From positions 1 through 5,649 of the forward strand of contig CALHQV010000211.1 in the NCBI GenBank assembly GCA_938038035.1: 5,649 nucleotides of DNA. The letters run 5' to 3'. Shown here piece after piece: positions 5,626 to 5,649 of this stretch. Both the position numbers and the translations under genes were made by a program. The notes below the pieces were generated by a model. That model did no database searches. It saw only the letters and a list, made by a program, of their open reading frames with translations, and was not told the origin of the DNA. The stretch comes from an uncultured Gemella sp. Its GTDB lineage: Bacteria > Bacillota > Bacilli > Staphylococcales > Gemellaceae. Position 1 is the first letter of the stretch; every line of letters starts with the position of its first letter.

Positions 5626-5649
5626 AACTCCAAATTTAATGTATAAATT

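Noticed and set aside
5585..5649. Possible partial gene starting at TTG 5585 and running off the right edge.
   Set aside because: The translation (Tyr/Cys-rich, KFYCYIYCTYSNK) does not look like protein, and the only site upstream is a weak purine run; too short to support.

Overview
The window is AT-rich DNA from a low-GC Gram-positive bacterium. The protein content (KorAB of the Bacilli type, an M42 glutamyl aminopeptidase of the Lactococcus PepA type, a SEDS cell-wall polymerase), strong Shine-Dalgarno sites and A/T-biased codons point to the class Bacilli. A Gemella- or Staphylococcales-like organism is my best guess, but the sequence alone does not prove the genus.

Layout. Positions 1-210 are non-coding and hold an AT-rich inverted repeat (78-123) and a good candidate promoter (126-154). 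Four genes then run on the + strand with gaps of 1, 10 and 4 bases, so they very probably form one operon: korA and korB (the two subunits of a 2-oxoacid:ferredoxin oxidoreductase), a small membrane-anchored PepSY-like protein, and pepA (M42 glutamyl aminopeptidase). The operon ends at a strong hairpin (4178-4213). The same hairpin works in the other direction for the convergent - strand gene at 4213-5496, a RodA-like SEDS polymerase with an unusual acidic, Tyr/Asn-rich C-terminal tail. Its promoter (5517-5545, - strand) lies just upstream, followed further upstream by a perfect 14-base tandem duplication and a looser inverted repeat / possible second promoter up to the window edge.

How the genes fit together. 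KorA and KorB together make one enzyme that oxidatively decarboxylates a 2-oxoacid to an acyl-CoA and reduces ferredoxin; all cofactor residues expected in KorB are present. PepA releases N-terminal Glu/Asp from peptides and could feed 2-oxoglutarate/glutamate metabolism, but that link is inference. The small PepSY-like gene next to an M42 peptidase resembles the ytoP-ytzB pairing of Bacillus subtilis. The SEDS gene is a separate transcription unit for peptidoglycan synthesis.

No mobile element, CRISPR array, tRNA or rRNA was seen. The most unusual items are the divergent SEDS protein with its charged tail, the 14-base tandem repeat beside its promoter, and a run of seven G inside a conserved korA motif. 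I do not see convincing evidence of a wholly new system.
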